From Klebsiella variicola (GTDB lineage Bacteria; Pseudomonadota; Gammaproteobacteria; Enterobacterales; Enterobacteriaceae), in contig NZ_CP010523.2 in NCBI RefSeq assembly GCF_000828055.2, positions 3,038,001-3,102,000 of the forward strand: 64,000 bases of DNA. Reading direction: 5' to 3'. Both the position numbers and the translations under genes were made by a program. The notes under the pieces are model-generated. The model saw only the letters and a program-made list of their open reading frames with translations. It ran no database searches and had not been told where the DNA came from. Position 1 is the stretch's first letter; the number at the start of each line of letters is the position of its first letter. Below, one piece after another: positions 9,199 through 16,551 of this stretch.

Positions 9199-9729
9199 CT
9201 ACTTCGGACAGACGGCCGGCTCCTTCATCCTGACGGGCTCTTTTATCGGATAGTTCACATTTCTCGGTGACCAGCAGCTGGTAGTCACCTTCACGTCATC
9301 GCAGGGTAAAAAGTGCACCGTAATGCCGCACACATCCTGGCCGTTATAGTCGGGCAGCGGGACGGTTTTACTGTGCTGCCTCTTTTGGGCATCAATCCCT
9401 TTTTTCCAGGCAAGGTATTTCGCCTCATCAGCAAACCCCGGGAAACCCGCGGATGAACCCTGCCCGGTTTCCCAGTCAACGCGCACCGTCATACCCGGCG
9501 TCCAGCGGGCGGGCACGCTGAAGCAGCAGCCGCCTCCGCCCCCCTGAAACGGGCCTATTGAATCGATACCCGACTGGCCATTGATACTGAAGTGGTTAAT
9601 TGCCCATTTTGTGTGGTTGATGGCGTCAATGGTGCCGCCACCGCCGCCTCCGGCCTGTGCGGCAGGCTGTGCGCAGCCGGTTAACAGCAGCAGACCCGCC
9701 AGCAGCGGGCTGATTAATGCAGATTTCAT
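9199..9729 (-). CDS. DUF3304 lipoprotein, predicted Tle1 immunity protein 2
   Basis: A second DUF3304 lipoprotein of 176 aa with lipobox Cys19, almost identical to protein 1; the differences are a few substitutions such as Glu/Asp and Ala/Val. I chose the ATG at 9729, preceded by an AGGGAG ribosome site. An upstream in-frame ATG at 9747 exists only because the duplication joint fused the PAAR-type start region here. That ATG also has a strong GGAGG site, so a product with six extra N-terminal residues is possible. About 70 bp separate it from protein 1. It follows tle1 copy B by roughly 40 bp. Confidence 0.83.
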   Translation of the reverse strand: MKSALISPLLAGLLLLTGCAQPAAQAGGGGGGTIDAINHTKWAINHFSINGQSGIDSIGPFQGGGGGCCFSVPARWTPGMTVRVDWETGQGSSAGFPGFADEAKYLAWKKGIDAQKRQHSKTVPLPDYNGQDVCGITVHFLPCDDVKVTTSCWSPRNVNYPIKEPVRMKEPAVCPK

Positions 9730-9767
9730 CGGACTCTCCCTGTTCATCGGATCCTCCTTATCCGCGT

Positions 9768-12221
9768 TCAGACCGTTGTCGTCAGAACGTCCTCCAGCCA
9801 GCTGGCCGGCAGCGCGGCTTGCCCCCGCGCCAGTTGCTGTTCCGCTTTCCGCGCCTTTTGCTGTGCGACAACGGTTCCCGGCTCGTGGGTAAATGCCCGC
9901 AGCTGCTCCCCTCCGGGCAGCTCCGGCAGCGCTTCCCCGGTTATCTTGTCCAGCACCGCCACCTCCAGCGAGCGCACGGCGCCTGTCGCGGCCAGCCCGG
10001 CCAGCTTGCCGGTCAGGCGCTTTTGCCGGAAACTGAGCACGACACCCGCGGTCACGGTCGCAAAACCCACCAGGTCTCCGGCGAGCACCAGCGGCGAGAG
10101 CGGTTTACTGCAGCGCTCGCTGAAGTAAATCATCCGGTAGCGGAAGTAACCGGTCCACATCTCGCGCGTGCCGAGCGCGGCATACATAAACCAGGCGCGT
10201 GAGTCATGTATCTGGTCATCAAACAGCGCCCTCACCAGCCCGGCAGGCTGTTCCGCGTTGCTGGCCTCCCCGGCATCGGGAAAGAGGACGGCCACCCGGG
10301 CTTCTCCGTCACGCTTCATGCGCCGGTATTCCTGCGCTTCATCATCGGTATTGAGAACGAAAATCACCGGCTGCAGCACGGTATCCAGCACCAGCTGCGC
10401 CAGGTTATCCGGAATACGGTAACCGTCGTGGTAATCCTTTCCGAACTCCTTCGCCGCGTCGAACAGCTGGGTTTGATCCATCTTTGGGTCAAAATCCTTC
10501 ACACCCGGCTGCAGAACCAGTTCATCCATCCTGTCAGGAGGCTGGTTTGCTATCTGGTTCTGGCGAGCCCTGAGCACCGCCGCCTGTTTTTCATCACGAA
10601 TCTCTTCTGCCGCCTTACGCGCGGCAGGCAGCGCTTCGGTATTCGTGGCGCGCTGATAGAAGGGCGTTTTCAGCATCGAGCCTCTGGCATAGCGGTCGAT
10701 GCGCCAGGCGGTGATCCAGGCCATCTGCTCAGCAATGACGGTTTCCAGACTGCCGCCGGCGGCAGGTGGTTCGTAGTGAGAGGCTGCTTCGGGATCGAAC
10801 GTTTTCGGCGTGGTTTGGCCCAGAGTGAGTTCGCGCCAGGCGTTGAAGCGGTTGATAAGTTCAGGTGAAACAGCAAACTCCAATTGCATTGTTGGATCCA
10901 TAGCCCTCCAGTTAGCATTTTTCAAATTTTCTGGGAGCGATGGTTCTGGAACCTTTAATGGAGCACCTGCTTGAAATGCATTGGCATACATGTCATGAAG
11001 CGAGATCTGCGATAACAAAAATCGATCAAATTCATCGTTGCCTTTTCCTTGATCCCCCGGCGGATACCCTCCACCGATATCCGAATGCATCCCCGGGTAA
11101 ACCACCTCTCTGGCACAGGGCGGGTATTTGCCGTTTGCCCGCCGCACCGAGTCCAGCGGAAAGCAGAGACGCTGCTCATGCCCGGAGACCAGGTGAACAC
11201 ATTTTTTTATCAGCCCGCCATAGGTTTCATCATCCGGAAGCTCCATCGTGCCGTCTGCCCAGGACATATGCCCGTCGGCAACCGGCACCACATGCGCCAC
11301 CCCGACGGAGGCCACCGTATCCAGCAGCCCGAGAAACTCCACGCTGACGGGCAGCTGCATCCCGCCTGTCTGCAGGCACTGCGGCGGTTTTTCACCTTCC
11401 GCCGCCGGCGGGGGCAGCAGTTCGCTCAGCCAGCGCACAAAGGTGCGCGCCGCTGCCGCGCCGCGGGAAAAACCATAGACATACAGATTGATGCCTGTCA
11501 GTTTCGGCTTGCCCGGCTCAGGCTGAATAATCAGGGGCTTCAAATCAGAGGCCAAATCATTCAGCAAACGAGTGAACTCTTCATAGCGGTTGTGGCTGCC
11601 GCCAAACCACAGCCGGTTCCAGCTGGTACCCATTTTTTTGAGGGATTCACGGCTGGCTCCTTCGGACAGCTTTATGCTGTTGTTTTCCTTGTCCTTACTC
11701 AGGCGCATTAGCACATCAATAATCCGCAGCAGCGCCCAGTTAATCCGCTCCTCACCCTTAACTGCCCCCACCAGACCCATGGTGGAATAGTCCGGGTCAT
11801 TCACTTCCGGGAACGGGGTGCCCACACCGGGAATATAAAACTTGAAGTATTTTCCGCCACTGTCTTTTACCCCATCCAGCGGCATCTTTTTGGTATCAGT
11901 GACGCCGCCGGCGGTGCCGTCGCCAATGGTGGCACGAAACAAACGCGCGATATTGGTCGGGTGCTTCGGGTTCGCGATAAAAAAGTCATGATTTAAGTTA
12001 TTGCCGGTACCGTCGAAAAACAGGCTGATGTGCAGTGTCTTGCAGCACGGCGGCTCCACGCGCCGTCCGGCAGCCAGGCACAGTTCCTGGTGATAGCGCC
12101 GCTCGTCGCTGTTCTGCTGATGGCAGTTCTGCCCAACCTGCAGCGCCCGGCCCGGCAGACGTCCCTGCGGCGGAAACGGCGGCGGGACCCAGGCGGCATG
12201 GGTTTCGGTTATTTCGGACAT
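9768..12221 (-). CDS. tle1: Tle1-type DUF2235 phospholipase effector, copy B
   Basis: An 817-aa lipase with the same DUF2235 signature, Gly-Phe-Ser-Arg-Gly nucleophile elbow, Gly-Leu-Leu-Asp-Thr-Val and His-Ser-Asp-Ile-Gly-Gly-Gly motifs as copy A, so it is probably active. Differences from copy A are clustered rather than spread. One block is near residues 100-125, a second near 172-200 (with an insertion of charged residues), a third near 220-232 and a fourth near 390-455. The last 350 residues are almost identical. Its start overlaps the stop of immunity gene 3. The patchwork suggests gene conversion between copies together with selection on surface segments, perhaps those read by immunity proteins. 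Confidence 0.9.
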   Translation of the reverse strand: MSEITETHAAWVPPPFPPQGRLPGRALQVGQNCHQQNSDERRYHQELCLAAGRRVEPPCCKTLHISLFFDGTGNNLNHDFFIANPKHPTNIARLFRATIGDGTAGGVTDTKKMPLDGVKDSGGKYFKFYIPGVGTPFPEVNDPDYSTMGLVGAVKGEERINWALLRIIDVLMRLSKDKENNSIKLSEGASRESLKKMGTSWNRLWFGGSHNRYEEFTRLLNDLASDLKPLIIQPEPGKPKLTGINLYVYGFSRGAAAARTFVRWLSELLPPPAAEGEKPPQCLQTGGMQLPVSVEFLGLLDTVASVGVAHVVPVADGHMSWADGTMELPDDETYGGLIKKCVHLVSGHEQRLCFPLDSVRRANGKYPPCAREVVYPGMHSDIGGGYPPGDQGKGNDEFDRFLLSQISLHDMYANAFQAGAPLKVPEPSLPENLKNANWRAMDPTMQLEFAVSPELINRFNAWRELTLGQTTPKTFDPEAASHYEPPAAGGSLETVIAEQMAWITAWRIDRYARGSMLKTPFYQRATNTEALPAARKAAEEIRDEKQAAVLRARQNQIANQPPDRMDELVLQPGVKDFDPKMDQTQLFDAAKEFGKDYHDGYRIPDNLAQLVLDTVLQPVIFVLNTDDEAQEYRRMKRDGEARVAVLFPDAGEASNAEQPAGLVRALFDDQIHDSRAWFMYAALGTREMWTGYFRYRMIYFSERCSKPLSPLVLAGDLVGFATVTAGVVLSFRQKRLTGKLAGLAATGAVRSLEVAVLDKITGEALPELPGGEQLRAFTHEPGTVVAQQKARKAEQQLARGQAALPASWLEDVLTTTV

Positions 12222-12730
12222 ACGGCGGGCTCCTTCATCCTGACGGGCTCTTTTATCGGGTACGAAAGACTGCCGTAGGTGTAACAGCTGGTGGTCACCT
12301 TCACGTCATCGCAGGGTAAAAAGTGCACCGTAATGCCGCACACATCCTGGCCGTTATAGTCGGGCAGCGGGACAGTTTTGCTGTGCTGCCGATGACTGGC
12401 TTTTATTTTCTTTTCCCATTCAAGATATTTATTCCAGTTTTCATATCCCGGGAAATCATCAGTTGAAGCTTCCCCACTTTCCCAGTCAATGCGTACCGTC
12501 ATACCCGGCGTCCAGCGGGCGGGCACGCTGAAGCAGCAGCCGCCACCGCCACCCTGAAACGGGCCTATAATGTCGATCCCCGACTGGCCGTTGACACTGA
12601 AGTGGTTTATTGCCCATTTTGTGTGGTTGATGGCATCAATGGTGCCGCCGCCGGCCCGGGCGGCTGGCTGTGCGCAGCCAGTTAACAGCAGCAGACCCGC
12701 CAGCAGCGGGCTGATTAATGCAGACTTCAT
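12209..12730 (-). CDS. DUF3304 lipoprotein, predicted Tle1 immunity protein 3 (most divergent)
   Basis: A 173-aa lipoprotein with lipobox Cys19. I place the start at 12730, where the other three copies begin with the same ribosome site, not at an upstream in-frame ATG (12811) inside the spacer. The Gly run after the lipobox is shorter. The central segment (about residues 80-115) differs from the other copies, with many Glu, Lys and Trp residues. The C-terminal segment is the Cys-Tyr-Thr-Tyr-Gly-Ser variant shared with protein 4. Its stop overlaps the start of tle1 copy B. It is the best candidate for a distinct specificity. Confidence 0.85.
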   Translation of the reverse strand: MKSALISPLLAGLLLLTGCAQPAARAGGGTIDAINHTKWAINHFSVNGQSGIDIIGPFQGGGGGCCFSVPARWTPGMTVRIDWESGEASTDDFPGYENWNKYLEWEKKIKASHRQHSKTVPLPDYNGQDVCGITVHFLPCDDVKVTTSCYTYGSLSYPIKEPVRMKEPAVCPK

Positions 12731-12798
12731 CGGACTCTCCCTGTCGGTTTGAGGGTGATTAAGTGAGGGTGATGCCATCCTGGGGAAACGGAGGCGAG

Positions 12799-13329
12799 CT
12801 ACTCCGGACATACGGCGAGCTCCTTCATCCTGACAGGCTCTTTTATCGGGTACGACGGACTGCCGTAGGTGTAACAGCTGGTGGTCACCTTCACGTCATC
12901 GCAGGGTAAAAAGTGCACTGTAATGCCGCACACATCCTGGCCGTTATAGTCGGGCAGCGGAACGGTTTGGCTGTGCTGGCGTTTTTGGGCATCAATGTCT
13001 GCTATCCAGGCTTTATATTTAGCCCTGTCGGCAAACCCCGGGAAACCCGCGGATGAACCCTGCCCGGTTTCCCAGTCAACGCGCACCGTCATACCCGGCG
13101 TCCAGCGGGCGGGCACGCTGAAGCAGCAGCCGCCCCCGCCCCCCTGGAACGGGCCTATTGAATCGATGCCCGACTGGCCGTTGATACTGAAGTGGTTGAT
13201 CGCCCATTTTGTGTGGTTGATGGCTTTTATTGTTCCGCCACCACCGCCTCCAGCCTGTGCGGCAGGCTGTGCGCAGCCGGTTAACAGCAGCAGACCCGCC
13301 AGCAGCGGGCTGATTAATGCAGATTTCAT
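12799..13329 (-). CDS. DUF3304 lipoprotein, predicted Tle1 immunity protein 4
   Basis: A 176-aa lipoprotein with lipobox Cys19. The N-terminal half is nearly identical to proteins 1 and 2. A middle stretch (around residue 90-105) is its own. The C-terminal variant Cys-Tyr-Thr-Tyr-Gly-Ser matches protein 3, so it looks like a mosaic. It is the first immunity gene transcribed after the DUF4123 adaptor, about 60 bp downstream of it. Confidence 0.85.
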   Translation of the reverse strand: MKSALISPLLAGLLLLTGCAQPAAQAGGGGGGTIKAINHTKWAINHFSINGQSGIDSIGPFQGGGGGCCFSVPARWTPGMTVRVDWETGQGSSAGFPGFADRAKYKAWIADIDAQKRQHSQTVPLPDYNGQDVCGITVHFLPCDDVKVTTSCYTYGSPSYPIKEPVRMKELAVCPE

Positions 13330-13392
13330 CGGACTCTCCCTGTCGGTTTGAGGGTAATGAAGAGAGGGGTGTACTCAGCCAGACCAGGCTTT

Positions 13393-14172
13393 TCATTCTG
13401 AAGGTCTCTCACTGGTTTTTACGTCCGCAAACCACTTCTTCATTACCCAGTCTTCACGAGCGTCATCCAGAAGAAGACCCTGGCGTGTCGCCTCCACCAT
13501 GCCCTGGTAACAGGCCGAAAACAGTGACTGTCTTGAGTCAAACATGCCCGCAGGCGGAGCACAGTGCGACAACATGACGATGACATCGCTGATACACATC
13601 AGATGCTCAAGCTGGCGATCGCTGAGTTCTATTTTGGGCGCATTTTCATCGCGTTCCGGCGGGAGACCACTGCCTTTGATGCCTTTCGCCTGGCCGTCAA
13701 AATCCTGCCACGCCCAGAACAGGGCCGGACGCATCAATGGCTCTTGCTGCTCTTCACTGAGAATGTGTGTAAACAACAGCGGAAATACCCGGGTATCGTA
13801 AAAGCGTAAAATTCCGCTGCGCCCTTCCTGCAGAATATCCATACACTGCGTGAGCCAGTTCGCCAGCGCCGAAAAGGGCCAGTATGTGCAGAACAGGAGC
13901 AGCGGCGCCTGGATGGCAAGTTGCTGGCTGATATCCTGTAACCAGCGCATTTGCTCATGATCATCAAGCGTAAAGCGCGCCACCAGCGGAGCATCATCGA
14001 CAATAAATGCTTCCGGAAGTCCATGAAAAAGCGACTGCCACTCAACTGACAGCGAATTCAGCGCCGGAATAACGGAAAAATCCACCCCCGCCTGATCGAT
14101 AATGACATGCAGATAATCCGTTTCGAAAGCCCGACAGGTTCCGGCGACCTCTTCAATCCATTGTCTGGTCAT
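13393..14172 (-). CDS. DUF4123 T6SS effector adaptor/chaperone (Tap-like)
   Basis: DUF4123 proteins load particular effectors onto a partner VgrG. This 259-aa soluble protein has the DUF4123 pattern: an aromatic-rich N-terminal segment, a central stretch ending in Phe-Tyr-Asp-x-Arg-Val near the middle (the conserved R-Y/F-D-R-V-like motif), and a helical C-terminus. Its ATG directly abuts the vgrG stop with no gap, and the immunity/lipase modules follow. This suggests that it delivers the Tle1 lipases to this VgrG. The role is inferred from family and position. Confidence 0.85.
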   Translation of the reverse strand: MTRQWIEEVAGTCRAFETDYLHVIIDQAGVDFSVIPALNSLSVEWQSLFHGLPEAFIVDDAPLVARFTLDDHEQMRWLQDISQQLAIQAPLLLFCTYWPFSALANWLTQCMDILQEGRSGILRFYDTRVFPLLFTHILSEEQQEPLMRPALFWAWQDFDGQAKGIKGSGLPPERDENAPKIELSDRQLEHLMCISDVIVMLSHCAPPAGMFDSRQSLFSACYQGMVEATRQGLLLDDAREDWVMKKWFADVKTSERPSE

Positions 14173-16551
14173 CTATGCCTCCCGCGGCACGAAGCCCTGC
14201 GCCAGCGCCTGGGCTTTTTTAAGGCACTCTTTACACACCGATGCCGGTAGCTCAGGCAAGGGAAACGCCTCGCTGACCGGCCCCTGCAAATCATGCTGTC
14301 CCTTAAGGCTAATCACCCCCGGTCCGTGGATCTGTACCTCTCCCTGCGGGGTAAGACGGATATATGCGCCGCCGCAACCCAGGGTGATGCCATTTTTAGC
14401 CGTCAACTGCAGATGCCCCTGGGTTGACTGGACGGTGATATCTTTTAGCGCGGTCAGCGACAGAATCTCGCCGTGCGACTCTACTTCCAGCGGACCTTTG
14501 GCGGAGACCAGCCTCATCCCCTCCTGTTGCGCCAGCAGTGAAATAGCCTGGCTGGCATTCAGAGAACAGCGCTGTGCCGTGGTGATGTTGACCTCCCCCA
14601 GGCTCTGCAGATACAGCCCGTTACCGCTGTGCAGGAGGGTTGTTTCCGGCGTGACTGCGGCAATCCCCTGCGGGGCCGACATCAGCAATGTCGGCTGTTT
14701 AAGATCGCTGGTGCCTGTGGTCAGTGCGCTTAATGGGCCGGTGTCTGGGATAACATTATGATGGGTTTGCGTAATGCTTCCCCATTCCGTGACCTGATTC
14801 ACCGCACCTTTCAGCAAACTGACCGCCGTCTCCATCGCCAGCACCTGCCCCTGAGCCTGCGCCTGCCCGTCAGCGCTGATAAATATCCCTTTCTGTGCCC
14901 GGATAGCTCCCCAGCTGTCGGTTCTTAGCTCAAAACCGTCCCCGCGCTGCTGCTTTTCAGCATCCACGAGATGGCCGAGGTTCAGCTGGCTCTTGCCGCC
15001 ATACTCCGTCGACACCTTGATATGTTCTTTCCCGCGCTCATCGTCGAGGCGGATTTTGTTGTTGGCCGGGGTGCGCAGGACGTTACGTTTGTCATTGCGG
15101 ATGGTGACGTGGTCGCCGTGCGCCGAGTCGTGGAGGACGCCCGCGATATACGGCCGGTCAGGGTTACCATCCTCAAAGCCAATCGCCACCTCCGTCCCCG
15201 CCAGCAGCGGCAGGTGCAGACCGTAGGTGTCTCCGGCATACGGCCGCGACTGGCGGACCCACAGGCTCTCGAACCCGGTTTCCCAGCGCGCCCGGTCAAA
15301 CAGCATATTCACCCGGTAGCGCCCGTGTTTGTCGATATGCCCGTAGGTGTCGTTTTCCCGGGTGCTGGTCACGCGGGCCGGCAGCGTCCCGGCCATCACC
15401 GGACGCGCGCCGGGCTCAGGCCGGTAGCCGACGTCCGGGCTGTCCGGTATGCCGGCAAACTCCACCGCAAAGTCGGCATCGCGCCGGGCGTGGCTGTGCA
15501 TCGCCGTGACGAGCACGCCATCAGCAAACTCCCCGGCCACCTCCTCTCCGCCGGTGACCTTCAGCACCTGTCCCGGGCAGAGCGTCGGGCAGCTGGTGGT
15601 GGCCTGCATCCGGGTCTGGCCGTTCAGATAACGCTCATGCCGAAGCCGGGCGTAAAACGCCCCGGACTCCGGCGCCGGATGGCGGTCATGGACATTCCCC
15701 GCGGTCAGGTAGTTATCTCCCCAGTGGTAAGCCTCACCAAAGGTGGTGGTCTCCCCGCGGGTGACATCCACCTGCGCGTTCATGTCCGCCGTCGCCTCGC
15801 GGTAGTTGTAGTCGCGGGTACTGACCTGCTGCTCCACAACGCGGTGGCCACATGCCATCTCCCACACCGCGTCCACCCCGGCCGACTGCTGCCCTGACGG
15901 CGGGACCGAAGGCAACGTCAGCCCCTTCTCATAGCCCTGCTGACTGTCGCAGAACTCAGCGACGTCGATGTGCAGCCGCGTGTCGGCGGTAAAGCGAAAC
16001 CAGATCCCCACCTCACCCAGCAGCCGGGTGATAAAGCGCAGGTCATCCTCGCCGTACTGCATCACCTGCTCGCGGCGCGGATACGTTTTTGTCAGCGAGA
16101 ACAGAAAATCCTGACCGCGCAGGCCGTGGCGCTCGCGGAGGATTTTTTCCACAATCTGCGGAACGGACTGGTCCTGGTAAATGGCGTTCTGGTGCGAGCG
16201 GTTAAGCAGCGCCAGGCGCGGCTGAAGCGTCAGCGCGTAGTGCGTTTCATCCCTGGAGGTACTGAGCCGTTCAAACCCCGTCACCACGCCCTGGATCACC
16301 CGCACGGGTTGCTGAACATTGATGCCGAAGCCCTGAGCCACCGGCGCCTGCAGCGTCAGGGAGGCTGCCTTCATCAGCATCATCTCTTTGCTGATGGCAT
16401 GGTCTGCGCTGGTGAATTCGATACGGTAGCGGAACGGCTGGCTCAGGGCTTCATCGCCCTCGAAGGCCAGCACATCAAGCCCGGCTTCACATCCCTTCAC
16501 CGAAAGCAGGTGGTGGTTATGGCTGAACAACAACGATTTCACGCTACTCAT
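14173..16551 (-). CDS. vgrG: VgrG (TssI), T6SS spike protein
   Basis: VgrG trimers form the puncturing spike under the PAAR tip and carry effectors. I choose the ATG at 16551 (792 aa), preceded by AGGGGA and overlapping the clpV stop. A further in-frame ATG at 16572 would add seven residues. Order: gp27-like N-terminal half, gp5 OB-fold with the Val-Ala-Ile-Gly-Phe-Glu-Asp-Gly-Asn-Pro-Asp-Arg-Pro motif, then a DUF2345 needle region. The C-terminus ends in a short Cys-x-x-Cys tail with no obvious toxin domain, so this is a carrier VgrG working with the DUF4123 adaptor and separate lipases. Confidence 0.95.
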   Translation of the reverse strand: MSSVKSLLFSHNHHLLSVKGCEAGLDVLAFEGDEALSQPFRYRIEFTSADHAISKEMMLMKAASLTLQAPVAQGFGINVQQPVRVIQGVVTGFERLSTSRDETHYALTLQPRLALLNRSHQNAIYQDQSVPQIVEKILRERHGLRGQDFLFSLTKTYPRREQVMQYGEDDLRFITRLLGEVGIWFRFTADTRLHIDVAEFCDSQQGYEKGLTLPSVPPSGQQSAGVDAVWEMACGHRVVEQQVSTRDYNYREATADMNAQVDVTRGETTTFGEAYHWGDNYLTAGNVHDRHPAPESGAFYARLRHERYLNGQTRMQATTSCPTLCPGQVLKVTGGEEVAGEFADGVLVTAMHSHARRDADFAVEFAGIPDSPDVGYRPEPGARPVMAGTLPARVTSTRENDTYGHIDKHGRYRVNMLFDRARWETGFESLWVRQSRPYAGDTYGLHLPLLAGTEVAIGFEDGNPDRPYIAGVLHDSAHGDHVTIRNDKRNVLRTPANNKIRLDDERGKEHIKVSTEYGGKSQLNLGHLVDAEKQQRGDGFELRTDSWGAIRAQKGIFISADGQAQAQGQVLAMETAVSLLKGAVNQVTEWGSITQTHHNVIPDTGPLSALTTGTSDLKQPTLLMSAPQGIAAVTPETTLLHSGNGLYLQSLGEVNITTAQRCSLNASQAISLLAQQEGMRLVSAKGPLEVESHGEILSLTALKDITVQSTQGHLQLTAKNGITLGCGGAYIRLTPQGEVQIHGPGVISLKGQHDLQGPVSEAFPLPELPASVCKECLKKAQALAQGFVPREA

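Larger units (their letters stand above)
6146..9742. repeat. Tandem duplication unit, copy A (lipase + two immunity genes)
   Basis: Copy A is about 3597 bp and directly abuts copy B. The left edge is the segment TTCATCGGATCCTCC at the PAAR start codon. The same segment reappears at 9743, fused after the ribosome site of immunity gene 2. Both PAAR-type and immunity-type starts contain CATCGGA, a short homology that could have seeded unequal recombination. The copies align along their full length, so the duplication explains the repeated gene order. Confidence 0.9.
9743..13342. repeat. Tandem duplication unit, copy B (lipase + two immunity genes)
   Basis: Copy B is about 3600 bp. It begins at the repeated PAAR-type start segment and ends after the ribosome site of immunity gene 4, where sequence specific to the DUF4123 side begins. 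Its lipase is 4 residues longer than in copy A. Its two immunity genes carry a different C-terminal variant. Since only the joint at 9743 is novel and the right edge flows into the DUF4123 side, copy B may keep the ancestral right border and copy A the ancestral left border. Confidence 0.9.
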
